Of a stretch of 64,000 nt of DNA, positions 13,063 to 25,391 are shown one piece after another (within the stretch, counting starts at the first letter, position 1; each line of letters starts with the position of its first letter). The notes under the pieces were generated by a model, which worked only from the letters and a program-made list of their open reading frames with translations, ran no database searches and was not told the DNA's origin. Source of the DNA: Aquanectria penicillioides (taxonomy: Eukaryota > Ascomycota > Sordariomycetes > Hypocreales > Nectriaceae); contig PYIU01000002.1 in assembly GCA_003415625.1 (NCBI GenBank), positions 3,968,001 to 4,032,000 on the forward strand. The letters run 5' to 3'. A program made the position numbers and the translations under genes.

Positions 13063-13092
13063 GTATATACATATATATATATATATATATAT
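13063..13092. repeat. TA dinucleotide tract just upstream of the SDR start
   Basis: An almost pure TA run (one C interruption) ends four bases before the start codon at 13097. It could serve as a TATA-like or nucleosome-free element, or lie in the 5' leader. Confidence 0.9.
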
Positions 13093-13096
13093 CATC

Positions 13097-13855
13097 ATGT
13101 CTTATCCTACCATCACTCCTAGCACCACCATTGTTCTCATAACTGGTTCCAACCAGGGCATAGGGCTCGAGGTTGTCAAGAAACTCGTTGTCGAGCAGCC
13201 AGACTACCACGTCATCCTGTCTGGTCGTCGCCCAGAAGCTGTCAAAGAGGCTGCTGCTCCGTTTCAGGCCCAAGGACACCGCGTCTCCACTCTCATCCTA
13301 GATATCAACTCGGATGACAGCATCCAAGCTGCAGTCAAGGCTGTCGACGCCGAGTTCGGTCGGCTGGATGTTCTCGTCAACAACAGCGCCATCACCGGCT
13401 ATGAGATTGAGTCGGTCCGCGAGCGCATGCAGGCCGTCTACAACACCAACGTCATCGGCACTGCAATCGTCACCGACGCCTTCATTCCTCTGCTGGCCAA
13501 GTCCACAAGCACCCGCCGTGTCATTTTCGTCTCCTCAACCGTGGCCAGCCTAACCCTCAAGGCCGACGCAGGTCTCAGCTTTTATGCACGGGGTCAGGAC
13601 TTTGGCCCCTACACGCACAGCAAAGCCGCTCTCAACATGCTCGCCCTGCATTACGCCGTCAAGTACGAGAAGGACCCCAGCTGGAAGTTCAACATCGCCG
13701 ATCCTGCCTTCTACTGCGGCACAAATCTCAACGGCTATCAGGGAACGGCATCTGCCGAACAGGGAGCTGTGACCACTATGCTGCTGGTTACGGCGGGCCC
13801 AGACAGCAAGACGGGAACTTTCATCAATGATGCTGGGGCCGTCGTCCCATGGTAG
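13097..13855 (+). CDS. Short-chain dehydrogenase/reductase (carbonyl-reductase-like)
   Basis: This is an intronless 252-residue protein. It has the classical SDR signatures: the NADP(H)-binding TGSNQGIG at residues 16-23, NNSA near 98, a serine in VIFVSSTVAS near 143, and the catalytic YTHSK near residue 172. The segment after the active site, GTNLNGYQGTASAEQGAV, fits carbonyl-reductase-type SDRs. The substrate cannot be told from sequence. The middle of the usual NNAG motif is NNSA, a tolerated change. The gene is bracketed by two TA tracts, one four bases before the start and one about 97 bp after the stop; its neighbours give no pathway hint. Confidence 0.88.
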   Translation: MSYPTITPSTTIVLITGSNQGIGLEVVKKLVVEQPDYHVILSGRRPEAVKEAAAPFQAQGHRVSTLILDINSDDSIQAAVKAVDAEFGRLDVLVNNSAITGYEIESVRERMQAVYNTNVIGTAIVTDAFIPLLAKSTSTRRVIFVSSTVASLTLKADAGLSFYARGQDFGPYTHSKAALNMLALHYAVKYEKDPSWKFNIADPAFYCGTNLNGYQGTASAEQGAVTTMLLVTAGPDSKTGTFINDAGAVVPW

Positions 13856-14355
13856 AGGTAGAGGATAGTTTAGGCAAGAGGAAATTCATTCGCACATTTA
13901 CAAGATTCGAGATGAGCGAGGTGTAGATTCATCGCGAAAACGACTCGACGCGGTATATATATATATATATATATAAACGATCGCAGCTATGTAGCTATTT
14001 TTGGTATATGTGTGATCATCCCGCTGTGAACAGTGCGCTTCGAACAATCCGCCGCAAATGCCGCATGCTCGCCAAAAAAAAATCCAAAAGGCAGTGGAAA
14101 CGACATCAAGAACCCCAGACGCCATTACCAGCACGGCCTTATCATTTCCTGGCACGGGCAACCTTTTATTTGGTTGTTTGCTTGCTTGCTTCCTTCTTTC
14201 TTTCTTTCTTTCCTGCTATCCCGTCTCCTATCGTGTATCCGTACAAGGAGAAAACTAAAAACAAAAAAACTTCTCCGTCATTGACATTGGGTCCCAACTC
14301 CTAAATCTAAACAATTCCTTTCTTTTATCACGTAACAAATCCGTAACGGCGGCAT
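13856..14355. other. Convergent 3' region with TA and CTTT tracts, no gene seen
   Basis: Between the stop codons of the SDR (+) and the large gene (-). It holds the second TA tract at 13953-13975 and a TTGC/CTTT microsatellite at about 14172-14212. Confidence 0.55.
13953..13975. repeat. TA dinucleotide tract downstream of the SDR
   Basis: This is a pure TA run of about 11 units, a partner to the tract at 13063-13092 on the other side of the SDR gene. Confidence 0.95.
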
Positions 14356-17300
14356 CTACTGCTCGCTGTACGAGGTACCGGGACGGCTGCCCCATTCGTT
14401 CTCGAGGCGCATGGCACGCCAGCGGTAGGGCACCAAGGCATTGCGCAGGCCAACCTCGTGGAGGCGCTGCTCGCGCAGACCGATCCAGCCGGCGGAGGGC
14501 TGACGGCGATGGCGGGCGACCTGACGGCCAATGAACGAAGCGCTCTTGGGCGGCGAGTCGATGGGAGAGACGTCGTGCGATGCCCATTCGGGCCCGGGGC
14601 GCTCGGTATCAATTTCAAGCGTCAGGGCTGTGGAGTACCGGCGCTCAGGGAGCGTGTTCGTGCGGGGGCGGGTGAGAACGGGAGGCAAGTCAGCTCGCTC
14701 GAAGCGAGGAGGCTCGGGGAGGTCCTCGAGACATGAGAGGAAATGAGAACGCTCCTCAGGGGTGAGGAGCTTCTCCATGGCAGCAGACGCTGAGTTTGAG
14801 GAAGCGGGTGGCAGGTGGCTCAGGTCAAGCTTCATGGGACGTTCCGCCTCTTCCTCGAGGTCTGCCTCCTCAGGGACGGGTTCCAGCATTGGGAAGAGGC
14901 GAGGCTTAGAATAGCCGTAGACTGGTAGTCCATCTCATCGGGAATCATGGATTGGGACTGTTCCTCTGGAAACAGGGCGGTGGGTTTGGGGGCAGGGAGT
15001 TGAGGCTCGACAGGCGCCGTAGCCACCAGGGTCTCGGGCTCCTTTGCCTTGGGTTCTTCGACCTTGAGGTCCTGCTCCTTCAGGTCTTGTTCTTTGGAGG
15101 GTTCTTGCTTGGGTGCATCCTCCTTGGGCGCTTCATCTTTGGATTGTTCCTCCATTGAGATGCCAGAGTCGCTAGAACTGCGGACATTCTCGGGCTGGAG
15201 GGTCTCCTGGCGCTCTGCAACATCAATGGCTGAGTCCTCAACAGGACGGATCGATGGGGAGCTCTAGTGGGTTCTTGGACTTGGGACTTCTCCTGCTTGG
15301 TCAAGTCCGCCAGTTTCTCGTCCTTGGGACTGAATTCGGTTTGTGACTCAACGGGGGTGTGAGGGGGCTCGGGGAAGTTTTGAAGCATGGCATGCACCTT
15401 GGCCTCGTCAACCTCAGGAGCAGTATCTGATTTGCCGGCGACGGTGGGGGTCATCTCAGGAAGGACCTTTACGGCCTCTGAGGTTACCGCAGCCTGTTCA
15501 ACTGTCTCCTTGATGGATGTCTCTTGGCTTTGGGCGGGCTCAAGGGTCTTAGCTTGAGACTCCTTGATTTCATCCGCAGCAGGGGCAGTGGATTTCCCAA
15601 CTGGCTCCACATCTTCTCGGATGCTGGGTGGGGAAGTGCTGCTTCCGAAGCTTGTCTCAGACTTGGAGTTGGCCTCAACCTGTTGGGGGATCAAAGCAGG
15701 AGTGGATGTCTGAGGAGCATCGGTAGCGTCAACCATCTCCCACTGTTCTTCGTGCGAGCTTGCACTGTTCTCTGCGGCCTTAGGAGCGGTCGTTGCGACG
15801 GGGGTCGCGACGGTCGCAATTTCCTTAGGAGTCACCTCAGCTGGCTTAGATTCTTCAACAGGTTTCTCCGACTTGATTTCAGTCTGGGCAGGCTTGGCGA
15901 TAGGTTCCTCAGGCTTCTTCTCGGTAATCACCGGGGTAGAGGGCTGTTCAACAGCCTTGACAGCAGGCTCAACAGGCTTGGGGTCCTTCGCGGATTGGAT
16001 TACCGCCGCCTCCTTGAGCTCCTGCTTCTGCGGGGTGGCTGGGGGAGTCGACTTGTTGGCCTCAATGAGTACCGAGTCTAGGTTTCCGGAGAGGTCAGGC
16101 ATCCGCGTGTCAAGAGATCGCCGCGTTGCTTTCCTCTCGGGTGTCTCGGGTGTGGCTTGTTCTTTGACGAGCTGGATTGGGAGAATTGGTTCCTCGTCTT
16201 CGAAGCGATGGAAATCTGTCACTCCGCGGCGGAGCGCATCGATGTCGGACTGGAGCTCGTAGATGATCCTCCGACCATCATCGATGATACGCAGGCCTTC
16301 GTTGGATTGGTCCTGGGGCGTGGCCCGCGAGGACTGGGGGGTAACAACAACGCTATCACGCGGACTGATGCTATCAGTATCCACCAGGCTCGGGGTAGAC
16401 GGGGGTTCGGACTGGTGCTCTTCATCTGCGATAAAGTCGGCCATGTAGCCGTACTTCTTAGCCATCTCCACGCCGGATGGCACACGTTGCAGCTCAGCCG
16501 GGGCAAGGCTAGCGGGAGACGAAGGAGCCAGAGACGGCTCTCGGAGGTTCTTCTGGGCTTGCTTTTTCGCCAGAGTGTGGTCGGAGCGGTTGCTGCCAAG
16601 TGACTCGGCAATAGAACGGTCTGAGGATGGTCTGGGGATGTTTTGTGGTTGAGTGTTGTCTCGTGGGCCGGCGGAGGCGCCGCTGGCACGAATCTTCAAG
16701 TTGGGCAGGTAGTCAGTGCAGTCAAGAGAGCATGTGTCCTTGCAGAGCATGGTGATGTCGGCGCGGATGCGATCCTTGAGCTTTGACTCCAGAGCCTTCC
16801 TCTCCATGTCGGGGGAAGTGAACTTCTCAGGAGGCACGCTGTCATCGCCGCCGGCGCCGTCGAGGAAGCCATCGAAAATGAGGTGTCCTCGCTTGTGAAC
16901 GGTCATAGTGGCCAAGGCATCCTCGTGACTCTCCAAAACGTTGCTGATGCCAGACTGGAGGCGCTCCATGATGGCCTCGACAGTCTGACGGCAGTAGGTG
17001 ACGGAGGAGTCAAGACGGATGGTCAATGGCTCGTGGACAGACCAGTTCTTGCCGCGCAACTCGCGAATACGGAGGGTCATGTCATCCAGGGAGCGGAGCG
17101 ACTTGTCAGACATGTCACGGGCCTTCTCCAGCTTGGCTTTGACGGAATTGGCGAATTCGTCAAAGTCCTTTCCATTCATGTCGCTGAAAAGGACCTTGCT
17201 GGTCTGGATGCGATGGGAGAAGTAGTTGTAGTCAGGTCCGAGGTTGTTTCTCACCTTGACCATGACATCGACAGCTCCATCTTCAACATGCGAGCAACCG

Positions 17301-18232
17301 CCACTACCCTCGAAACCGTTGCAATTGCGATGACGCTTGTCAAACTTGCGTTTCCAGGAGTCGATTGGGTCGATGATGAGGTTGGAGGCACGAGTCATGA
17401 GTTCCTCGCCTAAAAGCAGAGTCAATGGGGTGGGCTGTCGGCTATCAATCTTGATGGAGGCATTGCGATTCTCAGGGTAGCGGGTGGCGCAACGGCTGCG
17501 GAGGAACAGCTCGATGGTGTAGCCAGGCACCAACTCAAAAGCTTGAGTGGCGTGGACAAAGCGCGATCGTGGGATACAGCCTGTGGACTGGGGACGGCCG
17601 GTGCAAGGCCGGACCGTCTCCGAATCATAATTAGTGGGCTCGGCCTCGGGCGGCTCAGGCCATCGGAATCCCGGGTCGTGGCGAACGAGAAACAGGCCGA
17701 CGATGCGGTCGGTAGCAGATAAGACCTCGCGGGCATCGTCCGCGGTCGGGGGATACTCCTGGAAGGAGCGCAACGACTTTTCGACCAAGGTCAGGCCATC
17801 GCGCTCAACGCGATAGGTGATGCGATAGCGCAGCGGCTTGACGTCGCGATGGGGCTTGCGCAGCGGGTCCAGAGCGTTGCAATCATGCCGGCTGATTAGC
17901 TCTGCAGAGCAGTGCTGCAAGCGGGACAGCAGCGCCTGGCAGAGGCGGTCCGAGGCCACAAGCTGTGGCGAGGCCTCGTAGTCGCGAACATGCTCCTGGC
18001 TGAGGGGGCCTTCGAATTTGACCTGAACGTGCACGCGCAGACCGGGCTTCTTGATCTTGGGGGATGATGGCGATAGCGAGAGGGGCAGGCCCGTTGAAGG
18101 CCGGATCAGCTCCGAATTCCGGTTCTTTTTGCGCCCGAGCAGCGGGAAGCGGCGCTTAGTGCCGAGCGAGGAAGAGGGCGATGAAGATGCGACCGACTGG
18201 CCATCTGAAGTGCTAGGCCGGCGAAGCGGCAT
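14356..18232 (-). CDS. Large conserved fungal protein with disordered Pro/Glu/Lys-rich tail, two one-base frameshifts
   Basis: With two bases restored this is an intronless protein of 1292 residues. The first 530 residues look folded: a basic Ser-rich start with FPLLGRKKNR, a segment LRVHVQVKFEGPLSQEHVRDYEASPQLV, Cys- and Arg-rich stretches and helices around 380-430. The rest is low-complexity, with Glu/Lys/Pro/Thr repeats (for example PAVKAVEQPSTPVITEKKP, then PKEDAPKQEPSKEQDLKEQD), and it closes with an ordered end GWIGLREQRLHEVGLRNALVPYRWRAMRLENEWG. It resembles the fungal proteins loosely named 'PT repeat' proteins; I do not know the function. As written the frame breaks near the G run 15256-15259 and near 14919; downstream frames continue each time. 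Confidence 0.75.
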
Positions 18233-20406
18233 CTTGGATGAGTTTTACCAGCAAGTTTGGTTCTTTCCCTTGGTTTTTTTGCTCTTCCCTTCTCCGTGAG
18301 GGGTCGGAAGAGGAAGAGGAGAGGGATGAATGAATTGATGCGCTGTTGAGAAATGAGAGACAAAAAAGTTGCAATTCTCAACGACACGGCCGGTCCATCG
18401 AAGACGAGGACCAAAAGGAAAAAAAAGATTGGGCAACTGTCGGTGTGAGCTCTGGCAAAAGTGCGCAGGCGGGTCAAGTTTGGAGGAGCTCTCGCGCGAG
18501 AAGAAGAAAGAAGGTCGCCAGGGTTCGCTTTTACGCGAAGAGCCGCGGAGGTGATTAGGGAGGGCAGCGAAAAAAAAGAAAAAAAAATTGGGAAGGCGAG
18601 GTGCAAGGATTTGAAGAACTGGCGGATGGGCCAAGGCGGAGGCGGGGGACGCAGACGGGACGGGGACGGGGACGGGGACGAGGGCGTCGCAGGATGGATG
18701 AGGCGGGATAGACGAAGCGGGCGGAGTCTCAGAAATCAGAAATGCGGTCGGTCGGGTCAAAATCGGGCTCGGTGCAATGCCCACAGGATGATCAATCTGC
18801 GTGTCTCGTCTTTTCTGGCCTCTTTTTGGGGGGTTTTTTTTAATTGTGGTTTCTTGCTTTGTATCTATCGTCTTTTTTTTTTCTTGTTGCAGGTGTTTGA
18901 CTTGCTTGACTTTGAATGATGTGTTGGCGCCTGCTTTGGCTCGCTGTAACACGGCGTGGTGGTTGGGCACTGTGGGCTACTTCTGCAGGCTACTGACATC
19001 CACGTACAGTAGTCCCTCCGTTAAGTCGACTCGACGGGGCGAACGAACCACAGGGGGGCGCAATGGGCGGCGAGAAGTGTGGTGGGGGGAAGGGGGGGGG
19101 GGGGCAGAAATGCAAAGAATGGCTCCTCTCTCGAATGCGAAGAAGAAATGTTTCAACGGCTTGAGAAGAAAAAAGGGATTGACAAGCGAAGGCTAGAAAA
19201 AGCTGAGAAAGCTGGGAATGGGCACATCGGGCGCATGAGCGAGGCGGGTCTTTAAAAAGTTATCATGCACTCCAATGCTCCAATGCTTCAAGGGCGGGTT
19301 CCCCGGTTGTGGTTTGGCCCAGGCACAGGCAAAGGTCCCAGGTCCAGGTCCAGGACCTGGTCAATCGCACCCTCTCGCTCTCTCTCTCTTTCTCTCTGTC
19401 CGTGTCTAGCTCAGTCTCTCACTTTCTCGGCTTCCCAAGGCAGTCCGGGGTTCCCAGAAGCTCACTGAGAAAGTGGACTGTCATCATGCGTGCCGGACAC
19501 GCCGGCGGGGCTCTCCTAGGTATCATGCCACGACGCACGACGCAGTCGAACCCTGGCCCAACTTGACGAATTTCGTTTCGTCTCTCTTTTTTTTTTCTTT
19601 TTTTTTTAAAAAAAAATTCTTTGACTTTATTAGGCCTCTACATACATAGGTAGTAGGTGCCTGTTTCGTCATTGATTGTCCTCGTGGCCGCCGCTGCTGA
19701 TGCTTTATTAATGCCATCTCGTTGTTTGATGCCCACTCCTGTCATCAATCAATGCTTGCCAGCACTCAATCAATCCCAACCCAACTGGTGCCCTTTCACA
19801 CCCTCATACACCTACACCTAGGTCCTGACCCTCCCTCCGGGACAGAAACCCCGACTCTCGGCTCGGCAGCGGCGCAGCAACCCAGCAACAGCGGGTTCAG
19901 ATGGGAATCCGGACGGGATTGGATCTCTCACTTGAGGTATGCGACTATGGGGCGTCCGGTTGTGTGGTCTGATCGCACTCTGTGTTTATCGGGTGCACAA
20001 GCCAGGCGCTTGCCACAGCGGCTACTAGTAGCACGACAACGTACGGAGCCTCTCAGCACATAATTCCTTAGAGTGCCCGCTTCGCTGACGATCAGACATA
20101 ACGCCATAAGGGAAATCATTATTGGACTGGAACAATCCCATTTCTTCAGGTTCCAACCAGGTTTCAACCAAGTTCCGCATTGGTCGTCGAAGAACGCTCC
20201 AGCAGATAATGGCTCAGGCTCAAAGCACCATCTATTTGTGCCAGCGCAGACAGCGCCCGCCCGTTGCAAGCCAACAGCTGCTTGGCTCTGATGGCGGGCG
20301 GTGGTTAGGTTCCGTCGACAGCCGACGGGGCGTCTACCGGCGGGTACCTAACGGGGGCCTCAAAACGCAACTGCGGGGGGGGGTTGCCCACTGAAGCGAT
20401 AGCAAT

Positions 20407-20440
20407 CGAGGGCGAGGGCGAGGGCGAGGGCGAGGGCGAG
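20407..20440. repeat. GAGGGC hexanucleotide array
   Basis: About five copies of a GAGGGC unit lie in a row in gene-free DNA. Confidence 0.85.
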
Positions 20441-21436
20441 TGCGCTGGACCGCGCGCCCACGCTGGGCGTATCGCAGCCATGGCTATTGGCATGGTCCGA
20501 TTTGCATCCAGGCCCCAGGCGGGCTTCTGTTCAGGCTCTGGCTGGAGCGCTGCGTTTCTCCCTGGCCCTCAGATGAGAGACCCGACCCCTTCAAATCAAG
20601 GGTCCTGGTTTTACACCTCTCTCGCATCATATTCTTCTTTCTTCCCTGCTGGCTTTCAGCTGAAGGGCAGATCACCAGGGAAACACCATCTCCCGTCGTG
20701 TCTCTCGTCGTCTTCCCCGCTCCCTCCGGAACGCTCAAAGAAGAATTTTTTTTAGAAATTTTTATTCTCTCATGTTGTCTTGCTAAGAAAACTCTGGTTA
20801 CCTTGCATCAGCATCTGGTATCCGCCGAGTGTCTGCGCGACACCTGAATGGGTATCGGATTAGGGCCTGAGATGGGCCCCTGCCGCAGGCAATGCCAGTG
20901 CGGTCTACATGCGTGCCGTCCAGTGCACGAAATGCATCCCGATTGCTTCGCTCCAGTGGGAGCTCCAGTAAATGGGTTCCTGCGGTGAACACCTGCTCCG
21001 TAGTCGTACAGTAGCTCGTCTGCATCTGGACTGGCAAGGACGATCACCAGCATCGACGCCTCCACTGACGCCTCCACTGGCGGACCTCCTGCGTGGTTTG
21101 CATCCATCACATTTCTCCCCGGGAGCCAACTAAAGCCTCAAGTCGCCCCTCAATTGCCCAGCCATCTATATCGCAGCCAGCCTCTTGCATTTCTCCCTTG
21201 TCTGATCCGGGCTTCCTCCGATACCTCATTGCATCGCCAATTGCTTGATTCGTCGTTGTTAGTGGGCTGCCGTCGTAGTCTTTTTTTTTTTTTTTTTCTT
21301 CCATTGTTCCCGGCTGGCCGGCTGCTGCATGTGCTTGTCTCGGCAATGGCCCGTCGTCTATTGGAGGTGGTCACACAACCCAGATCTCACACCACGGTCA
21401 CCAAGCCGGGGGCCCTAGAAGCCTCGGGGCCCCTAG

Positions 21437-21519
21437 GAAGCTAAGGAGCCAAGGAAGCTAGCTAGGGACCTAGAAGCTAGCTAGGGACCTGGAAGCTAGG
21501 GACCTGGAAGCTAGGGAAG
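21437..21519. repeat. Minisatellite with GAAGCTAGGGACCT-type unit
   Basis: About five units share GAAGCTA..GGGACCT; unit length varies from 14 to 21 because of an extra GCTA. It is followed by a TAGGTA motif. Confidence 0.8.
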
Positions 21520-22588
21520 TAGGTATCCATGGCCAGCGACGCATCATGTCTCCCGCAGCAGCTCACACGACATTGACCAGTTAGACGATGCCGCCAAAGT
21601 CAACACGGCATCGAACATCAACAAATCCAGACAGAGGTTGATAAGCAGCTTATTCTCGCAATTGAATGCCACACATGGAGCCAGCTCACCACATAGACAA
21701 CACGCCGCCTCACTGGCGGTTGTGCGCCTTCGCCTTGCCTCCATTGACTCTTTTGCGCAATCTCCCGCCGCCGTACGATGTTGGGTCCTTCAAGAGGAGC
21801 TGGCCTGATGAGGTGAGTTTCGGGTGCCATTTTCACAAGCTTTGTTCCCGCCACACCGGCATCCCATTTTCATCCCATCCCATCCCATCCCGATTTTTTT
21901 GGTCATGTTTTTTTTCTATTTTTTTTCTAATTTTTTTTTTAGTTTCCGTTTCCCCTCCCATCTCTACCCCTTGTAATACGGGGGAAGCTCATTGTTGGCT
22001 ATTGCTGGTAATGAGATCCCGAACCCTACGTCACCATCTGGCCACCAAACGGCCACCATGACCATCTCACGCCTCTTGCGCCCCTTTGCTCCTCTCAGAC
22101 GGTTGCTCATCCAACACAAAAGTCGAATCATGGTTGCACATTCGCCCTGCGGTTTTTCTTCTTCCTGATCCATTGTGACTCTCCTGCTTGCACTGGACAT
22201 GGGTTCGAGCCACCAGGGTGCGTGGGACCGCAACTTCGTGACAGGGCTGATCCGAGTCGGAGGACGACGTGCCTGTCAAACAGACAGCTAAATGACTTGC
22301 ATACTCTCTCACGCGTGCCCACGCCCACGCGCACTCGCACATGCAACTCCAGTCCTCCGAGACGCCCTCATCTCTCCATCGTGGCCCTTCGCCAGCTCCC
22401 ATCCCGATTCTCTCCGGCAACCACCATCGCCCCATGGTCCGTTGCCTTCCATCTTGAGATCCTCCTCCCCGAGCTACCCTACACCAACCCACTTTAGGCT
22501 CCCCTCCATGCCATCCCGCACATCCCACATCTCATGATCCCCATGCCATCGGCAGTTTCCTTTCCCCACGCTCACCTTCTTCGCCGCC

Positions 22589-25016
22589 TCACGCAATACT
22601 CACCCGTTGCACCGCCGCCCTCTCCCGTTGCTCCGGCGTCCATCCCTCCCCTCTCATGAACCCGTGCACGTAGGCCTCTCCAACCAGCCGGTTGAGAGGC
22701 GACACCCGTCGGAGCATGTACGGCGTTCGCCCGCCATCAAACAGCCAAACCTCGTCACCGGTCTTGATGCCGTGGGGTCCCAGGCCCCAGTATCCCTCCC
22801 GGCTGACGAACGGCGCCCGGCCCGGCAGGACGTCCGACAACTTGCCCAGGAGATTTGCCGTGGCATCCAAGAGAGCTGCCATGCCTGCATCCCCGGCCTG
22901 CGCCCGCGTAAATTCATCTAGCGTTGCAGGGATCCAGTGCTCCCCGACCGTCCTCGATCCCAGTTTGACCATTGCGTCCAGTAGCTTTGCCAGCGACTTC
23001 TTCCTCCCCTCCCTGGACAGCCGCTTTATTCTCGAGGACAGCAGGACGGTCCACAATCCACGGAATGCCTCGGCGTATGTCAGTGGGCCGTCCTGCGCGA
23101 ACGATCCCGCCGCCATGGTAAAGCAGAGCGCCTCCTGCACGGACTGGCCCGTGGGCCCATATGGCTCTTCCATCGATAGACATGCTTGTAAGAGGCCCTC
23201 GACCGGAGTCAGTCCAGACTCGTCGATCTTGTCCGGAAAACAAGACCCAAACAGGCGTATAACGCATAGTCTTACACCCGACAACAGTAGGCTATTGCCT
23301 TGGAACTCGAGGAATCTTAGGCTCCCAGGATCTCGTGTCCAAGTCAGCGTTGCATCAAAGCCCCTGGCTTCCCTGCCACTGACATGTCTAAGTAACGAAA
23401 CTGGGAAAGCTCTCTTGGAGTAATCAGGCACCCATGATGGGAGGCCCTCCCCAGCCTCACCCCACGATGCAAGACCAGCGTCATTGAGGACGTCCAAAAC
23501 AGGCATGGGTCTTAGGACGCTCTTGGTGAATTGGATGTAGAGCTGCTTTACCGGAGTCGCATAGTCGAGGTGTTTCCTCTCTCTAGAGGAACCATTGCGC
23601 GTCGCCGAGTTTGCGAGAGCTTGCCATCCGTAAATGGGCTCTCTCTCGTCGACGAAATTCCTGCCTCGCAGCATATGCGCCATCAAGAGGATCTCACACT
23701 GAAATACCTCTTGTGGAGTCTTCATAGGGCCAAACCACTTTGTGACGAATTCTCGAGATGAGCCCCCGTATGGTCCACCCACATATTTCGAACCAGCCCG
23801 TAAGTTTCCATCTCAGACACGACATCCTGGCACCGCTTGAACATGATCTTAAAGCCCACTGTCGGCCAAGTTTGCTGCGAACTGCCGGGGCAGACGAAAT
23901 CAAGAACCGCTCCAGGGGCATCCAGTCCCATGAAAGCCCGCCGCATGCTAATTGCGGGTTTCGGCTCAACAGAACTTCCTGTATCCAGCCGTGGCGGAAG
24001 AATATGTTGTGTCTTGCGATGAATGACGCAAAGTGCGGAAGCTCGCACCGCCACCCACGTATTGCTTCATCCTCTGGTGATTTATCTGCCTTTGTGCTTT
24101 CTTCCGAGTTGACGTTTTCTTCCGAGTTGACATTTTCTTCTGAGTTGACATCCCCTTCTAGCTTAACATCTCCTTCTTGCTTGCCATCTTCTTGTGACTT
24201 GGGGCTGCTCTTTTCCACATCAAGCATCTCAATTATGGAGTTCAAATTCCAGAGGTCATAAAAGACTTTACTGTCGTGCACGTCAACATACTTTGGAATA
24301 AATTCCTTCAGAACCCAATCTACTCCTTCTGGGGTTTCGCTGTCGGATAACCACACAATGGTCTTTTCGGCAGTCTTGTAGATGTCTATGCGCTGCGATA
24401 GTTGGCGGCTTCGCTCTTGGACATCTTTCGTATTGATGCAAATGCAATCGACCCAGAGATGTGTCTCTTCCTCTTTGGAGTCCCTCTTGCAGTCCAGATC
24501 CATGCGCGTCACGTCTCGTGGGCAGTACCTTCGTTGTTGATATGCCATTCGAAGAAAATCAACAACACTCTGCTCAACACTGACATGTCCGCCGTTGACC
24601 TTGATGCTCACCAGGTTTTCATCTAGCGACGGTGGTAATATCGTCGAGGCGAGGCTCTTCTTCAATGAAGTCGTCCAAGACTCCTCCTTTGTAACCGCTG
24701 CAAGGACCTTTTCCCTCGTCTCTTCCTGTCCACACTGGTTGCCGGGCCCGCCGAAGTGTGGACACCCAAACTCTTCATCCCATTCCTGGACAGCCTTGTC
24801 GAACAGGGCGGGACCTCGCGTGTATGAAAGGACGTGAAAAGGTGGTGCATCTTTGAGAAGAAAGTATTGGAGTATAACATGAAAGCTGTCTGGGGACGGG
24901 CCCGTGGTGTCCGGCACAAGCTGAATCAGTCGAACTGTATTGTCACTTTCAAGTGCCCTGTATGCCGAGTAAATGCCCGCACTCTCCCTAAGAGAGTTCC
25001 AAGCTGAAGCAAGCAT
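22589..25016 (-). CDS. HET-domain (heterokaryon incompatibility-type) protein, two one-base frameshifts
   Basis: With two bases restored the intronless frame encodes 809 residues. HET motifs are visible: PFHVLSYTRG near residue 60, LWVDCICINTKDVQERSRQ and IYKTAEKTIVWLSDSETPEG (about 190-235), and FFRHGWIQEVLLSR (about 350). HET domains occur in fungal non-self recognition proteins that trigger cell death after hyphal fusion, but most family members are untested. An acidic insertion with tandem NSEENV units (about 285-315) sits inside the domain. The C-terminal half has the usual RE.IYGWQALA region and ends GEAYVHGFMRGEGWTPEQRE. The frame slips near 23899-23907 and at the C run 23778-23780; the three frames follow each other without a gap. 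Confidence 0.82.
24104..24165. repeat. In-gene tandem repeat in the HET gene
   Basis: About three 18-bp units encode repeated Asn-Ser-Glu-Glu-Asn-Val in an acidic insertion of the HET protein. Copy number is likely to vary between strains (inference). Confidence 0.75.
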
Positions 25017-25391
25017 GTTGATGTCTTTTCATGTTTTTACATATCAAACTCGGCTGCGGGTTCAAGAATTGTGTTCATGATGGATGGGTTGTCAAGGGAT
25101 GAACAACGGTTCGGTCAATAGTGGCTGTGCGCGAGCTCAACAGCCAGCCAAGCCAGGCTTGGCTAACATGAACAGCTAATTACAGGATAAAGCACTCGTT
25201 TTGAAACCCATTGCGTGCCATGCCCTGGCTCAACGTGTCTTGGCAATCCTTCGTTGAAAGCCCAGACAGACACTGCCTCGAATGTGAACTAACTATCAAA
25301 TGTCACTTACCCCAGGCTGTGTATAATGTTCGGTATAACTAGCAATGAAGAAAAAGAGACCCAAACAATTGAATAAACGACCAAAAAATGC
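25017..25391. other. HET gene 5' flank, no gene seen
   Basis: This AT-leaning non-coding stretch lies between the HET start and the tRNA terminator. Nothing else is recognised. Confidence 0.5.

Larger units (their letters stand above)
12457..13096. other. Intergenic region with 3' hairpin and TA tract, no gene seen
   Basis: It begins with the SLD5 3' flank, including the inverted repeat at 12485-12503 and a palindromic GGCCATGGCC near 12520-12529, and ends with the TA tract at 13063-13092. Open frames at 12604-12916 on the minus strand show no domain features. Confidence 0.5.
18233..22588. other. 4.4 kb gene-free region with minisatellites
   Basis: This holds the 5' flank of the large gene (with long purine tracts at 18480-18600), then simple repeats: GGGGAC at about 18657-18682, a hexamer GAGGGC array at about 20407-20440, a 15-20-bp unit array at 21437-21519, and CATCC pentamers at 21871-21892. 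Open frames on both strands are compositionally biased and lack domain features. The last part is the 3' flank of the HET gene. Confidence 0.6.

Noticed and set aside
19722..22537. Several 100-150-codon frames in the 4.4 kb gap
   Set aside because: They are built from simple repeats or poly-pyrimidine DNA and lack start context or domains.
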